From Nocardia cerradoensis NBRC 101014 (GTDB taxonomy: Bacteria; Actinomycetota; Actinomycetes; Mycobacteriales; Mycobacteriaceae): 64,000 nucleotides of DNA. This document shows positions 16,976-25,410 of the stretch, piece after piece. The translations under genes and the position numbers were made by a program. Every line of letters starts with the position of its first letter. The first letter of the stretch is position 1. Location of the stretch: NCBI RefSeq assembly GCF_000308535.1, contig NZ_BAFW01000012.1:1-64000 (forward strand), given 5' to 3'. The notes below the pieces were generated by a model, which saw nothing but the letters and a program-made list of their open reading frames with translations, did no database searches and was not told the DNA's origin.

Positions 16976-17460
16976 GTGGCAAGTTGCGTCCCGTCCTGTT
17001 CATCAGCGCGGCGGTGCTGTTCGTGGCCGCGGTCGCGATGGCCTCGGTCACCGGCTACAAGTCCTGGTCCGACAAGCAGATCGAGCAGGCCCGCACCGAC
17101 TCCGTCCCGGCGGCGCGGCACGCGGTGGAGTCGGTGTTCACCTACGACTTCAAGACCGTCGACGCCGAACTGCCGAAGTCGGCGGACAACCTCACTCCCT
17201 CCTTCCGCAAGGACTATCTGAAGCTGATTCAGCAGGCGATCGCGCCCGGCGCCAAGGAGAAGCAGCTCACCGTGCAGGCGAACGCCACGGCGGCCGGTGT
17301 GGTGTCGGCGGAGCGCTCGCACGCGGTCGTGCTGCTGTACCTGAATCAGGTGACCACCAGCAAGGATTCCCCGCAGGGGACGGTGACGCCGAGCCGGGTC
17401 CGCGTCGCGCTGGACAAGGACGACGGCCACTGGCTGGTCGACGCCATCACCCCGATCTGA
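16972..17460 (+). CDS. mas4B: Mce-associated membrane protein (Mas4B)
   Basis: Protein of 162 residues with an N-terminal hydrophobic helix (VLFISAAVLFVAAVAMASV) followed by a soluble domain (SVFTYDFKTVDAELPKSADNLTPSFRKDYLKLI) that is characteristic of Mce-associated proteins with an NTF2-like fold. It matches Rv3492c by order. It overlaps mas4A by ATGA and is the last gene of the mce4 operon. Confidence 0.9.
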   Translation: MSGKLRPVLFISAAVLFVAAVAMASVTGYKSWSDKQIEQARTDSVPAARHAVESVFTYDFKTVDAELPKSADNLTPSFRKDYLKLIQQAIAPGAKEKQLTVQANATAAGVVSAERSHAVVLLYLNQVTTSKDSPQGTVTPSRVRVALDKDDGHWLVDAITPI

Positions 17461-17820
17461 TCCGGCTTTAAGCGAAACCCGTTATCTCCGTTAAGAGTTC
17501 GTCCCTACCGTCGACGGCACAGCGATTCCGAGGCGGGATCGGTGGTCGATACCGGCTCCGGTCGCGGCGCAGATCTCCCGCCGGTGAAGCGCGCCTGTGC
17601 CGCACGGTCACGGCCGTGTGGCGATCCGGCGGGTGCGGCGGAATCCGGGGTGGCGGTGTGCGGCGACCGCCGGCTCCGGCGGAGGCCAGGACCGAGATTC
17701 GGTGTGGGCGGCGCTCTCCGGCTGCCGGACGGTCGGTTCGAAGGGTGTAACCCGCCTCGGATCGCTGGGTAGTCGCCGATAACGCCGGCCCCGCCCCGCC
17801 AGGTAGCGTTCGCCGCAGGT
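17461..17820. other. 360-bp gap between convergent mas4B and otsA
   Basis: I see no convincing gene, RNA or intrinsic terminator here. Short open frames exist but have no ribosome binding site and an arginine-rich composition typical of GC-rich noise. The 10-bp palindrome CACGGCCGTG at 17609-17618 is the only symmetric element noted. Transcripts from both sides must end in or near this stretch. Confidence 0.6.
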
Positions 17821-19377
17821 CTAGCGCTCCGCGCCTCCGGGATCCACATCCGCGTCGGTGAGCAGGGCACTGCCGGCCACCCGATCCTGGGCCAGCGCGT
17901 CGAGGAAGGAGCGGGCCCAGCGGTCCACGTCGTGGGCGAGCACCTGGCGGCGCAGCGAACGCATCCGGCGGCGCTTGGTCTCGGGATCGTCCTCGATCGC
18001 GGACATGATCGCGTTCTCGACGCTGTCCAGATCGTGCGGGTTGCACAGGTAGGCCTGCCGCAATTCCGCTGCGGCGCCGGTGAATTCGCTGAGGACGAGG
18101 GCGCCGTTGAGGCCGCTGTGCGAGGCCACGTACTCCTTGGCGACCAGGTTCATGCCGTCGCGCAGCGGGGTCACCAGCATCACGTCGGCGGCGACGAAGA
18201 AGGCGACCAGCTCGTCGCGGGGGATCGGGCGGTGCAGATAGTGCACGAAAGGGTAACCGACGCGGGAGAATTCGCCGTTGATCCGGCCGACCTGTCGTTC
18301 GATGTCGCCGCGCATCTGGATGTAGCTCTCGACGCGTTCGCGACTCGGCGTGGCCAGCTGCACCATCACCGTCTCGGCCGGGTCGAGCCGGCCCTCATGC
18401 AGGAGTTCCTGCAGCGCGGCCAAGCGGATATCGATGCCCTTCGTGTAGTCCAGGCGGTCCACACCGAGCAGGATGTGCTTGGGATTGCCGAGTTCTCTGC
18501 GGATCTGGGCGGCGCGCTCACGCACCGAACGTCTTCGCGACAGCTCGTCGAGTTCGGCGGAGGCGATCGAGATGGGGAAGGCGCCGACCCGCACGGTGCG
18601 GAAACCGACCTGCACCACACCGAGTTTCGACCGCACGCCGACCGTGCCGCGCGAGGTGGGTTGTCCGGCAAGCCTTCTCGCCAGGTACAGGAAGTTCTGG
18701 GCGCCGCCGGGCAGGTGGAAGCCGATCAGGTCGGCGCCGAGCAGACCCTCCACGATCTCGGTTCGCCAGGGCAGCTGCATGAACAGCTCCACCGGCGGGA
18801 ACGGGATGTGCAGGAAGAAACCGATGGTCAGATCGGGCCGCAGCATGCGCAACATCTTCGGCACCAGCTGCAGCTGGTAGTCCTGCACCCACACCGTCGC
18901 GCCCTCGGCGGCCACCTTCGCGGTGTATTCGGCGAAGCGCCGGTTCACATCCACATAGGCCGTCCACCAGTCGCGGTGGTACTCCGGCCGCACGATCACG
19001 TCGTGATAGAGCGGCCACAGCGTGCCGTTGGAGAACCCCTCGTAGTAGGCGGCGACCTCCTCGGCGGTGAGCGGCACCGGATACAGCTCCAGGCCGTCCT
19101 CGATGATCGGGTCGACATCCACGTCGGGGACGCCGGCCCAGCCCACCCACGCGCCGTTGTTGTTGCGCAGCACCGGCTCCAGGGCCGTGACGAGGCCGCC
19201 CGGACTGCGCTTCCACCGCTTGGTCCCGTCGGGGAGACGTTCCAGGTCCACCGGGAGCCGGTTGGCGACCACGACGAAACCGGAGCCGGCGCCCCCGGGA
19301 CGGTCCGCTGGTGCGGATTCGGTTTCCGGCGAAGCGTCTCGAGATCGATCGCTGCGTATGTCGCGCATCTGGTCCAC
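17821..19377 (-). CDS. otsA: alpha,alpha-trehalose-phosphate synthase (UDP-forming)
   Basis: Protein of 518 residues, GT20 family. Visible family signatures: [72 protein letters not shown] and [16 protein letters not shown]. It joins UDP-glucose (or other NDP-glucose) to glucose-6-phosphate to form trehalose-6-phosphate, needed for trehalose and mycolate glycolipids. A GGAGG site lies 8 nt before the GTG at 19377. The first 30 residues are charged and probably disordered. Location next to mce4 matches Rv3490. Confidence 0.96.
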   Translation of the reverse strand: MDQMRDIRSDRSRDASPETESAPADRPGGAGSGFVVVANRLPVDLERLPDGTKRWKRSPGGLVTALEPVLRNNNGAWVGWAGVPDVDVDPIIEDGLELYPVPLTAEEVAAYYEGFSNGTLWPLYHDVIVRPEYHRDWWTAYVDVNRRFAEYTAKVAAEGATVWVQDYQLQLVPKMLRMLRPDLTIGFFLHIPFPPVELFMQLPWRTEIVEGLLGADLIGFHLPGGAQNFLYLARRLAGQPTSRGTVGVRSKLGVVQVGFRTVRVGAFPISIASAELDELSRRRSVRERAAQIRRELGNPKHILLGVDRLDYTKGIDIRLAALQELLHEGRLDPAETVMVQLATPSRERVESYIQMRGDIERQVGRINGEFSRVGYPFVHYLHRPIPRDELVAFFVAADVMLVTPLRDGMNLVAKEYVASHSGLNGALVLSEFTGAAAELRQAYLCNPHDLDSVENAIMSAIEDDPETKRRRMRSLRRQVLAHDVDRWARSFLDALAQDRVAGSALLTDADVDPGGAER

Positions 19378-19454
19378 TGCTGGATCCTCCGGTCGCCGAA
19401 ATGGCGGAGCTAGGCGTGGGTTTTAGTTGTCATGAGCGCTGCGGCGCGCTCGTT

Positions 19455-19622
19455 CTACTCGCTGCGCGCGCTGGGACCGATTCCGAGCATCGACAGCAGC
19501 ATCCGGCATTCGTCGGCATCGGTGGCGTAGGCGGCCACGACGCGCTGTGCCTGCCGGGCGGTCTCGTCGGCGAGCGGTTCCAGGTCGTCGTCCGCGATGT
19601 CGTTGGCGCTCTTCGCGGCCAT
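19455..19622 (-). CDS. small conserved protein next to otsA (Rv3489-like position)
   Basis: Protein of 55 residues, MAAKSANDIADDDLEPLADE..., ending DADECRMLLSMLGIGP. It is acidic and helical with no known domain. GAGAGGA upstream of ATG 19622 is a plausible ribosome binding site (an ATG 3 nt earlier is an alternative). It is read in the same direction as otsA, 77 bp upstream of it, and M. tuberculosis also has a tiny gene (Rv3489) beside otsA. Function unknown. Confidence 0.7.
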   Translation of the reverse strand: MAAKSANDIADDDLEPLADETARQAQRVVAAYATDADECRMLLSMLGIGPSARSE

Positions 19623-19890
19623 CATCGTGTCCTCTCGGCTCGGGGTCGTGGCACGGCGGTGGGGTTCGACCGTCGTGGTGTCGGCGCCGTGCGGTGTCAA
19701 TGGTATCGGTCGCCGCACAGGGGCCCGTCGGCTTGGTGCCCACCGCTGCCGAACCGCAACAGCGGTGGGCGACACCCGTCACACCGGCGAAACGCCGGAG
19801 CCCCGCGAACCTATAACGTTGGTAAGGAGGCGAATTTCGCCCGCCTCGGTTACCGAGCACCGCACGAACGAGTGGAAAGGGTCGCAGCAC

Positions 19891-20730
19891 ATGCCGTTGG
19901 CCACGGTGAATGGAATCTCGCTGAACTACCAGGTGAAGGGAGACAAGGCCAAAGGCACCGACACCAAGGGGGCCGCCCCGCTGGTCGTGCTGATCATGGG
20001 CACCGGCAGTCCCGGCCGGGTGTGGGAGTTGCACCAGGTTCCGGCGCTGGTGGCGGCCGGTTACCGGGTGTGCACGTTCGACAATCGCGGTATCGCTCCG
20101 TCGTACGAGGCGCCCGACGGGATGACCATCGACGAATTGGCCGCCGACACCGCCGCGCTGATCGAATACCTCGACGAGGGCCCGGCCCTGGTCGCCGGCA
20201 CCTCGATGGGGGCGCGGGTGGCCCAGGAATTGGCCCTGGCGCGCCCCGACCTCGTGCGTAAAGCCGTTTTCATGGCCGGACACGCGCGGCTCGACCAATT
20301 CCAGAAGACCCTCTCGCTGGGCGAGCACGAACTCGACGCCTCCGGCGTGCGACTGCCCGCCAAATACGACGCCGCCGTCACCGCGGTGATGAATCTTTCG
20401 CCCGCCACGATGGCCGATCCGAATTCCGCGCGCGATTGGCTGGATCTGTTCGAATTCACCGGCGGACCGGCATCGCCGGGAATCCGGGCCCAGCGCCGGA
20501 TGGACCACGATTTCGATCGGTTGCAGGCCTATCGGGCGATCAAGGTCCCGTGCCTGTCCATCGGATTCGCCGACGATCGGATGATCCCCGCATATCTGAC
20601 CCGTGAGCTGGCCGAAGTCATTCCCGACGCCCGCTACCAGGAGATCCCCGACGCCGGTCATTACGGGTATCTGGAACGCCCGGAGGCGGTCAATAAGATC
20701 CTGCTCGATTTCTTCGCGGGCTCGAGGTAA
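19891..20730 (+). CDS. alpha/beta-fold hydrolase
   Basis: Protein of 279 residues. The oxyanion region LVVLIMGTGSPGRVW replaces the usual HG with MG. The nucleophile elbow is GTSMGA, with an acid in FADDRMIP and a His in DAGHYGYLERPE. It belongs to the large group of actinobacterial alpha/beta hydrolases related to peroxidases and esterases; the substrate is unknown. GGAAAGGG lies about 10 nt before ATG 19891, and a TATAAC box at 19812-19817 could be the promoter. Not clearly linked to either neighbour. Confidence 0.85.
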   Translation: MPLATVNGISLNYQVKGDKAKGTDTKGAAPLVVLIMGTGSPGRVWELHQVPALVAAGYRVCTFDNRGIAPSYEAPDGMTIDELAADTAALIEYLDEGPALVAGTSMGARVAQELALARPDLVRKAVFMAGHARLDQFQKTLSLGEHELDASGVRLPAKYDAAVTAVMNLSPATMADPNSARDWLDLFEFTGGPASPGIRAQRRMDHDFDRLQAYRAIKVPCLSIGFADDRMIPAYLTRELAEVIPDARYQEIPDAGHYGYLERPEAVNKILLDFFAGSR

Positions 20731-20827
20731 CCACCAACGCGTAACGTCGGTCTTGCTAGTGTCGACACATCGCTCGGGGGCTACGGCTCTGGTCGGTCGG
20801 TTTCGGCTCGTGCCCGCGCCCCGCGAG

Positions 20828-20861
20828 TTTCCGTACACAGCGCGTTCCCGTACACAGCGCC
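20828..20861 (+). repeat. 17-bp direct repeat, two copies, in the MbtH-gene leader
   Basis: TTTCCGTACACAGCGCG (20828-20844) is followed directly by TTCCCGTACACAGCGCC (20845-20861); 15 of 17 bases are equal and the 13-base core CCGTACACAGCGC is exact. The pair ends about 18 nt before the ATG, between a TAGTGT -10 candidate (20757-20762) and the start, so it should be transcribed. Confidence 0.92.
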
Positions 20862-20879
20862 AGCATCCAGTGAGGTGAA

Positions 20880-21122
20880 ATGAGCACCAACCCCTTCGAC
20901 GACGAGGACGGCCGCTTCTTCGTTCTGGTCAACGACGAGGAGCAGCATTCCCTGTGGCCTGCTTTCGCCGAGGTCCCGGCCGGGTGGCGAGTGGTGTTCG
21001 GCGAGGACAGCCGGGCTGCCTGCGTCGAATACGTGGAGAAGAACTGGACGGATATGCGGCCCAAGAGCCTGCGTGACGCGATGGCCGCCGACGACGCGGC
21101 TCGCCAGGGCGCCCAGTCCTGA
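20880..21122 (+). CDS. MbtH-like protein (stand-alone)
   Basis: Protein of 80 residues with the complete MbtH signature: [10 protein letters not shown] at 18-27, VPAGW near 32-36, and [14 protein letters not shown] at about 48-61. MbtH-like proteins bind the adenylation domains of nonribosomal peptide synthetases and allow them to fold or act. No NRPS gene lies anywhere in this window, so this is an orphan copy that would act on an NRPS encoded elsewhere. A GAGGTGAAATG start context is good. A hairpin follows at 21162-21203. Confidence 0.95.
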   Translation: MSTNPFDDEDGRFFVLVNDEEQHSLWPAFAEVPAGWRVVFGEDSRAACVEYVEKNWTDMRPKSLRDAMAADDAARQGAQS

Positions 21123-21161
21123 TTCCGCGCCGGAACGCACGGCGCGGCGCGCGACGGTGAT

Positions 21162-21203
21162 CGGCGGCTGTGTGATGCCCTGAGCGGGCACACGCAGCCG
21201 CCG
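21162..21203 (+). terminator. hairpin downstream of the MbtH-like gene
   Basis: CGGCGGCTG (21162-21170) pairs with CAGCCGCCG (21195-21203), extended by TGTG/CACA with a small bulge. There is no T-tract. Probable transcript end or processing structure. Confidence 0.6.
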
Positions 21204-21284
21204 CGACCGCGTCGTTCCCTCCTGCGGTAATGCGCGATTTTTCCGGACGGCCCGCGCCCCGGTTATGATTGCACCGCTTCACCC

Positions 21285-21356
21285 GCCTCCTTAGCTCAGT
21301 GGTAGAGCACCGCTCTTGTAAAGCGAAGGTCGTCAGTTCAATCCTGACAGGGGGCT
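21285..21356 (+). tRNA. tRNA-Thr (anticodon TGT)
   Basis: A 72-nt cloverleaf. The acceptor stem GCCTCCT/AGGGGGC has seven pairs including one G-U. The D arm contains AGCTCAGTGGTAGAGC, the anticodon loop is CTTGTAA (anticodon TGT, reads ACA), and the T arm is GTCAG-TTCAATC-CTGAC. CCA is not encoded. A strong terminator follows at once. Confidence 0.96.
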
Positions 21357-21361
21357 CTCTC

Positions 21362-21397
21362 GGCTCCGGCCTGCGACAGCAGGCCGGAGCCTTTTCT
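21362..21397. terminator. strong intrinsic terminator after tRNA-Thr
   Basis: GGCTCCGGCCTGC (21362-21374) and GCAGGCCGGAGCC (21379-21391) form a perfect 13-bp stem with a 4-nt loop, followed by TTTTCT. It lies 5 nt from the stop codon of the convergent gene at 21402, so it may also serve that gene from the other side. Confidence 0.92.
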
Positions 21398-21401
21398 GTC
21401 G

Positions 21402-21629
21402 TCAGGGCAGATGCATCAGCTGACGGGCCAGGCCGAACAGGCGGCTGCCGAGCTTGAAGACGGGGATTCCCAGCGGAATCAACAAGATCGTCACGCACAA
21501 CACGGCGCCGAGGATCCACACCACGACCGCGAGCAATGCGACCACCGTGCCCAGCACGGCCGTCAGGATGCCCAACACCACGTCGAGCAGGCCCCGTATC
21601 GCTCCCATGACGACCTTTCCGGTGTCCAT
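21402..21629 (-). CDS. small membrane protein, two predicted helices
   Basis: Protein of 75 residues, almost entirely hydrophobic. After MDTGKVVMGAIRG come two helices, about 14-37 (LLDVVLGILTAVLGTVVALLAVVV) and 38-58, with a basic C-terminal helix (FKLGSRLFGLARQLM). No family recognised. Start ATG at 21629 with a GAAAGGTCG-like site is weak (GGAAAGG on the minus strand starts about 4 nt inside or upstream, depending on the ATG chosen), so an internal ATG at 21608 is possible. Function unknown. Confidence 0.65.
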   Translation of the reverse strand: MDTGKVVMGAIRGLLDVVLGILTAVLGTVVALLAVVVWILGAVLCVTILLIPLGIPVFKLGSRLFGLARQLMHLP

Positions 21630-21777
21630 TCTGCTCTTTTCTCGCGCCGTGTGCTCTGCTCCGGGCCGCCGTGATGAAAGTTAAGCGCCTGCCACTCTGC
21701 GATGAACGGCCGAAAAGTCGTCAGCAAAACCGTCGCTAAACCTTGGGTGCCGACCTGGCGGTTTCCTTTTCGGGTCA

Positions 21778-21807
21778 TTGCGCCGCTCCGAACCGTCCCC
21801 CTAGCGT
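21778..21807 (+). promoter_or_regulatory. candidate promoter of the secreted protein gene
   Basis: TTGCGC (21778-21783) and TAGCGT (21802-21807) are separated by 18 bp, a reasonable housekeeping sigma pattern. It would leave a leader of about 95 nt before the ATG at 21912. Confidence 0.5.
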
Positions 21808-21911
21808 CGGGCCCCGTTGCCGCGGCTGGTGTTCGGACCGGAATTCCGACCCGAGCAGATTCGTGGCAACGCACCTGATGAATCAATCGAAATGAGGAGA
21901 TGACCGTCGAT

Positions 21912-22400
21912 ATGACACCAGCCACCCGCCGGATCCTGGCAACGACCGCCTTCGCCGCCCTCTCGGTCTCGATCGCCGGCGCTACCGCCTCCGTCGCCTC
22001 GGCTGACACCCCCTCCGCCGCGCCGACGACCAGCAGCGCGCCGTCGGCTCCGAAGCTGTCCACGGGCTCGGCGTTCGGCGCCGACAAGCGCGCCGACGGC
22101 GACGGTGACGACCAGCCGGCCGCGCCCTCCGTGGACGCGATCCAGAAGGTCCTCACCAAGATTCAGAACACCGACAAGCCGGAGGACCTCGAGAAGTCCC
22201 TCGACAAGGACGTCGACACCCTCACCCACAACGAGGCCGCCGTGCCCGCCGAGGTGAAGAAGGAGTTCGCCAAGTTCCGCCAGGAACTGCAGCAGGCCAA
22301 GGTGAAGAACAGCCTCGACGGCAGCTCCGCCGCCGACACCCTGAAGACGATCAAGGGTGACGCGAAGACGCTCGGCGCCGATCTGAAGGCCGCCGCATAA
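21912..22400 (+). CDS. small secreted helical protein of unknown function
   Basis: Protein of about 162 residues with a Sec signal peptide (MTPATRRILATTAFAALSVSIAGATASVASA, cleavage after ASA). It continues with a Ser/Pro/Thr-rich linker and then a charged helical region made mostly of Lys, Asp, Leu and Ala (QKVLTKIQNTDKPEDLEKSL and following). No Cys in the mature part and no known domain. GAGGAG at 21894-21899 is too close to ATG 21900, so ATG 21912 is preferred. It stands directly upstream of phoP in the same direction, behind a perfect hairpin. Confidence 0.8.
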   Translation: MTPATRRILATTAFAALSVSIAGATASVASADTPSAAPTTSSAPSAPKLSTGSAFGADKRADGDGDDQPAAPSVDAIQKVLTKIQNTDKPEDLEKSLDKDVDTLTHNEAAVPAEVKKEFAKFRQELQQAKVKNSLDGSSAADTLKTIKGDAKTLGADLKAAA

Positions 22401-22417
22401 GAAGCACACGCCTGTCG

Positions 22418-22455
22418 ACCCGCCGATCCGGGAGGCGCCGCCCGGATCGGCGGGT
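22418..22455. terminator. perfect 15-bp hairpin between the secreted protein gene and phoP
   Basis: ACCCGCCGATCCGGG (22418-22432) and CCCGGATCGGCGGGT (22441-22455) are perfect inverted repeats around an 8-nt loop. Only a weak T-rich stretch (CGTTCG) follows. Likely separates the upstream transcript from the phoP promoter. Confidence 0.8.
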
Positions 22456-22502
22456 CGTTCGCTGTCCGGGTCGCGCAGGCGGCTCGCAGGAAACTCCCAG
22501 AC

Positions 22503-22508
22503 TACGTT
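22503..22508 (+). promoter_or_regulatory. candidate -10 box of phoP
   Basis: TACGTT fits the TANNNT pattern, about 38 nt before the phoP ATG and after the hairpin. I could not find the TCACAGC direct repeats of mycobacterial PhoP boxes nearby. Confidence 0.35.
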
Positions 22509-22545
22509 CAGCGCATTCCGGGCTGCAGGAGAGACGATATCCAGC

Positions 22546-23283
22546 ATGAGTGGAGTGGCTGGCGATCGAACCCCGGAGGCTCGGGTGCTGGTGGTCGACG
22601 ACGAGCCGATGATCGTCGAACTGCTGTCGGTGAGTCTGCGCTATCAGGGTTTCGAGGTGGCCACGGCCGCCAACGGCGCCGAAGGGCTGGACCGGGCCAA
22701 GCAGTTCCGGCCCGACGCCCTCATCGTCGACGTCATGATGCCCGGTATGGACGGCTTCGGCCTGCTGCGCCGGCTGCGCGCCGACGGCATCGACGCTCCG
22801 GTCCTGTTCCTCACCGCGCGAGACGAGGTCGAGGACAAGATCACCGGTCTCACCCTCGGCGCCGACGACTATGTCACCAAACCCTTCTCGCTCGAGGAGG
22901 TGGTGGCGCGGCTGCGGGTGATTCTGCGCCGCTCCGGTCACGTGGTGGAGGAGACGAAGTCCTCGCGCATCCGCTTCGAGGACATCGAACTGGACGACGA
23001 CACCCACGAGGTGTGGAAGGCCGGGGAACCGGTGGCGCTGTCGCCGACGGAATTCACGCTGCTGCGGTACTTCATGGTCAATGCCGGAACCGTGCTGAGC
23101 AAGCCGCGCATCCTCGACCACGTCTGGCGCTACGACTTCGGGGGCGAGGTGGGCGTGGTGGAGACCTACGTGTCCTACCTGCGCAAGAAGGTCGACACCG
23201 GCCCCGACCGGCTGATTCACACCCTGCGCGGTGTCGGCTACGTGATGCGCGCACCCAGCCGCAGCCGGTCGTCGGCGAAATGA
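22546..23283 (+). CDS. phoP: response regulator PhoP (OmpR family)
   Basis: Protein of 245 residues. The receiver domain has acidic pair Asp18-Asp19, phospho-acceptor Asp62 in IVDVMMPGMDG, the FLTAR switch region and KPFSLEEVVARLRVILRR. A winged-helix DNA-binding domain follows (LSPTEFTLLRYFMVNAGTVLSK, then WRYDFGGEVGVVETYVSYLRKK, then HTLRGVGYVMR). It is very close to M. tuberculosis PhoP over long stretches (ARVLVVDDE, IVELLSVSL, RRLRADGIDAP). The next genes (phoR, a HIT protein, purD) resemble the Rv0757-Rv0772 neighbourhood. It overlaps phoR by ATGA. Expected to control cell-envelope and stress genes. Confidence 0.95.
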   Translation: MSGVAGDRTPEARVLVVDDEPMIVELLSVSLRYQGFEVATAANGAEGLDRAKQFRPDALIVDVMMPGMDGFGLLRRLRADGIDAPVLFLTARDEVEDKITGLTLGADDYVTKPFSLEEVVARLRVILRRSGHVVEETKSSRIRFEDIELDDDTHEVWKAGEPVALSPTEFTLLRYFMVNAGTVLSKPRILDHVWRYDFGGEVGVVETYVSYLRKKVDTGPDRLIHTLRGVGYVMRAPSRSRSSAK

Positions 23284-24878
23284 GCGATCCGCGCTCGGTG
23301 CGGGAGCGCGCCGTCCACGACGCGTCCGACATCGAACCGGTGCGCCCCACCGGTGAATCCGAACCGGGGACCGATCCCGGATCCGGCGGCGTCGCCGGGC
23401 CCGCCGCGGATGCCGCGGGCGTCGCACCGCCTCGGCGTGGAATTCGGCGCCGGATCTCGCGTCGCCTGGCCGCGGTGCCGCTGCGGGTCACCCTGGTGCT
23501 CGCGCTGGTCTGCCTGGCGGGCCTCGGACTGCTGGTGTCGGGTGTCGCGGTGACCTCCGCGATGCGAAACGTCCTGATCGACAAGGTCGATCGGCAACTG
23601 TTCGACGCCTCCCACAGCTGGGCCAGCCCCGATGCGACACCGCCCCAGCATCTTCCGCAACCTCCGGGGCGGGAGCGCCCGCCCGCGCTGTTCTACGTGC
23701 AGGTGACCGGGTCCACCGGAAATCAGCGTCTGCTGCTGAGTTCGGGGCCCACCGTTCCGGACACGCCGTCGGATCTGTCGAAACATCCCGAGACCGTGGG
23801 ATCGGTCGGTGACCCGAGCGAACATTGGCGCGCGATCAAGGTGGTGACACCCCAGGGATCCAGCGTTGTCGCGTTGCGGCTCACCGAAACCGAGAACATC
23901 ATCGACCGCCTGATCGGATTGCAGGTCGCGGTGGGCCTGATCGTACTGGCGGTGCTCGCGGTGGTGGCGCAGTTCGTCATTCGCCGGAGCCTGCGCCCGC
24001 TCGGCGAGGTGGAGAAGACCGCCGCGGCCATCGCGAGCGGCGATCTGCATCGCCGAGTTCCGGTGCAGGGCACCAACACCGAGGTCGATCGGTTGTCACA
24101 GTCGCTCAACGGCATGCTCTCCCAGATTCAGAGCGCCTTCGCCGCCACCGAGGCATCCGAGGAATCCGCGCGGCGTTCGGAGGCCCGGATGCGGCGATTC
24201 GTCGCCGATGCCAGCCACGAACTGCGCACCCCGCTGACCACGATCAAAGGTTTCGCGGAGTTGTATCGGCAAGGGGCGCTGGCGGATCCGGCCCTGTTCA
24301 TGGATCGGATCGAACGCGAATCCAAGCGGATGAGCCTGCTGGTGGAGGATCTGCTGATGCTGGCGCGCCTCGACGCGCAGCGGCCGGTGGAACGGCGGCC
24401 GGTGGATCTGCTGGCACTGGCCAGCGATGCGGTGCACAACGCCCGGGCCGTCGACGCGGCGCAGCGGCCCGAGGAGCCACGTCGGCCCGTAGACCTCGAA
24501 ATACGCCCGGGGACAGGAACTTTGGAGGTGCGCGGTGACGAAGCGCGCCTGCGTCAGGTGCTGAACAATCTGGTCAACAACGCGCTGATCCACACTCCTC
24601 CGGAGGCGGCGGTCACCGTCGCGCTGACACCCGCGCCGGACGAGGTCGTCATCGAGGTCAGCGATACCGGGCCGGGTCTGCCTGCCGAGGACGCCGAGCG
24701 CATCTTCGAACGCTTCTACCGCACCGACACCTCACGCAGCCGCGACAGCGGTGGCACCGGACTGGGCCTGTCGATCGTGCAGGCGCTGGTCGCCGCGCAC
24801 GGCGGCACGGTCTCGGTGCGCAGCGCGGTGGGACAGGGCACCACGTTCGCGGTGCGCCTGCCCCGTTCGCAGGAGTGA
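23280..24878 (+). CDS. phoR: sensor histidine kinase PhoR
   Basis: Protein of 532 residues: a cytoplasmic Pro/Gly-rich N-terminus of about 65 residues, TM1 (about 71-95), a periplasmic sensor region of about 125 residues, TM2, and a HAMP domain ([22 protein letters not shown]). The HisKA box [16 protein letters not shown] contains His313, and the ATPase has N-box [13 protein letters not shown]1 DTGPGL and G2 [10 protein letters not shown]. It is recognisably PhoR (the stretch around [15 protein letters not shown] and [10 protein letters not shown] is shared with the mycobacterial protein). The N-terminal extension is longer than in M. tuberculosis. Overlaps phoP by ATGA. Confidence 0.94.
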   Translation: MSDPRSVRERAVHDASDIEPVRPTGESEPGTDPGSGGVAGPAADAAGVAPPRRGIRRRISRRLAAVPLRVTLVLALVCLAGLGLLVSGVAVTSAMRNVLIDKVDRQLFDASHSWASPDATPPQHLPQPPGRERPPALFYVQVTGSTGNQRLLLSSGPTVPDTPSDLSKHPETVGSVGDPSEHWRAIKVVTPQGSSVVALRLTETENIIDRLIGLQVAVGLIVLAVLAVVAQFVIRRSLRPLGEVEKTAAAIASGDLHRRVPVQGTNTEVDRLSQSLNGMLSQIQSAFAATEASEESARRSEARMRRFVADASHELRTPLTTIKGFAELYRQGALADPALFMDRIERESKRMSLLVEDLLMLARLDAQRPVERRPVDLLALASDAVHNARAVDAAQRPEEPRRPVDLEIRPGTGTLEVRGDEARLRQVLNNLVNNALIHTPPEAAVTVALTPAPDEVVIEVSDTGPGLPAEDAERIFERFYRTDTSRSRDSGGTGLGLSIVQALVAAHGGTVSVRSAVGQGTTFAVRLPRSQE

Positions 24879-24879
24879 T

Positions 24880-25314
24880 TCAGGCGGGCACGTTCGCGCC
24901 GTAACCGAGATCGCGCAGCGCCTGCTTGATCTTGTCCTGCGCCTCGTCCAGCGACTCCGGGCTGGGATCGGTGTCCGCGCCGGAGATGTTGAAATCGCCC
25001 AGTTCGAACGCCGGGAAGACGTGCACGTGCAGATGCGGCACCTCCAGCCCGGCGATCAGCAGGCCGGCCCGCGGCGCGTCCCACGCCTTGCGCACCGCCT
25101 GGCCGATCTTCTGGGCGACCTCGTTGATCCGCGCGAACGTGGCGGGATCCAGATCCTGCCACTGGTCGATCTCCTTGCGAGGAACCACGAGCGTATGACC
25201 CTGGGTGACCGGGGCGATGGTCAGGAAGGCGACGAATTCCTCGTCCTCCCACACGAACCGCCCCGGCAGCTGTCCGGCAATGATCGCGCTGAATACAGAT
25301 GGCATGGGTTTCAT
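24880..25314 (-). CDS. HIT-family (histidine triad) protein
   Basis: Protein of 144 residues with the histidine-triad motif HLHVHVF and the preceding [25 protein letters not shown], which places it in the HIT hydrolase superfamily (nucleotide phosphoramidase or dinucleotide hydrolase type). It is convergent with phoR (1 nt between stop codons), as is Rv0759c beside phoR in M. tuberculosis. Start is uncertain: ATG 25314 or, 9 nt inside, ATG 25305 (MPSVFSAI, more family-like). Cytoplasmic; exact substrate not predictable. Confidence 0.88.
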   Translation of the reverse strand: MKPMPSVFSAIIAGQLPGRFVWEDEEFVAFLTIAPVTQGHTLVVPRKEIDQWQDLDPATFARINEVAQKIGQAVRKAWDAPRAGLLIAGLEVPHLHVHVFPAFELGDFNISGADTDPSPESLDEAQDKIKQALRDLGYGANVPA

Positions 25315-25397
25315 ATTGCCCCGCCCGGGCGGGAGGCGGTGGCCGGGGCGGCCTGCTGTCCTCCCGGTACCCGCATCCGGTGTTCACCTGCGTCCCC

Positions 25398-25403
25398 TAA
25401 GCT
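25398..25403 (+). promoter_or_regulatory. -10 box of purD (leaderless)
   Basis: TAAGCT is 7 nt before the GTG at 25411, which predicts that the transcript begins at or next to the start codon. The same hexamer appears before purS. Confidence 0.6.
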
Positions 25404-25410
25404 GTCACGC

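Noticed and set aside
17542..17772. 76-residue open frame in the mas4B-otsA gap
   Set aside because: Arginine/glycine/proline composition, no ribosome binding site, no family; typical noise in GC-rich DNA.
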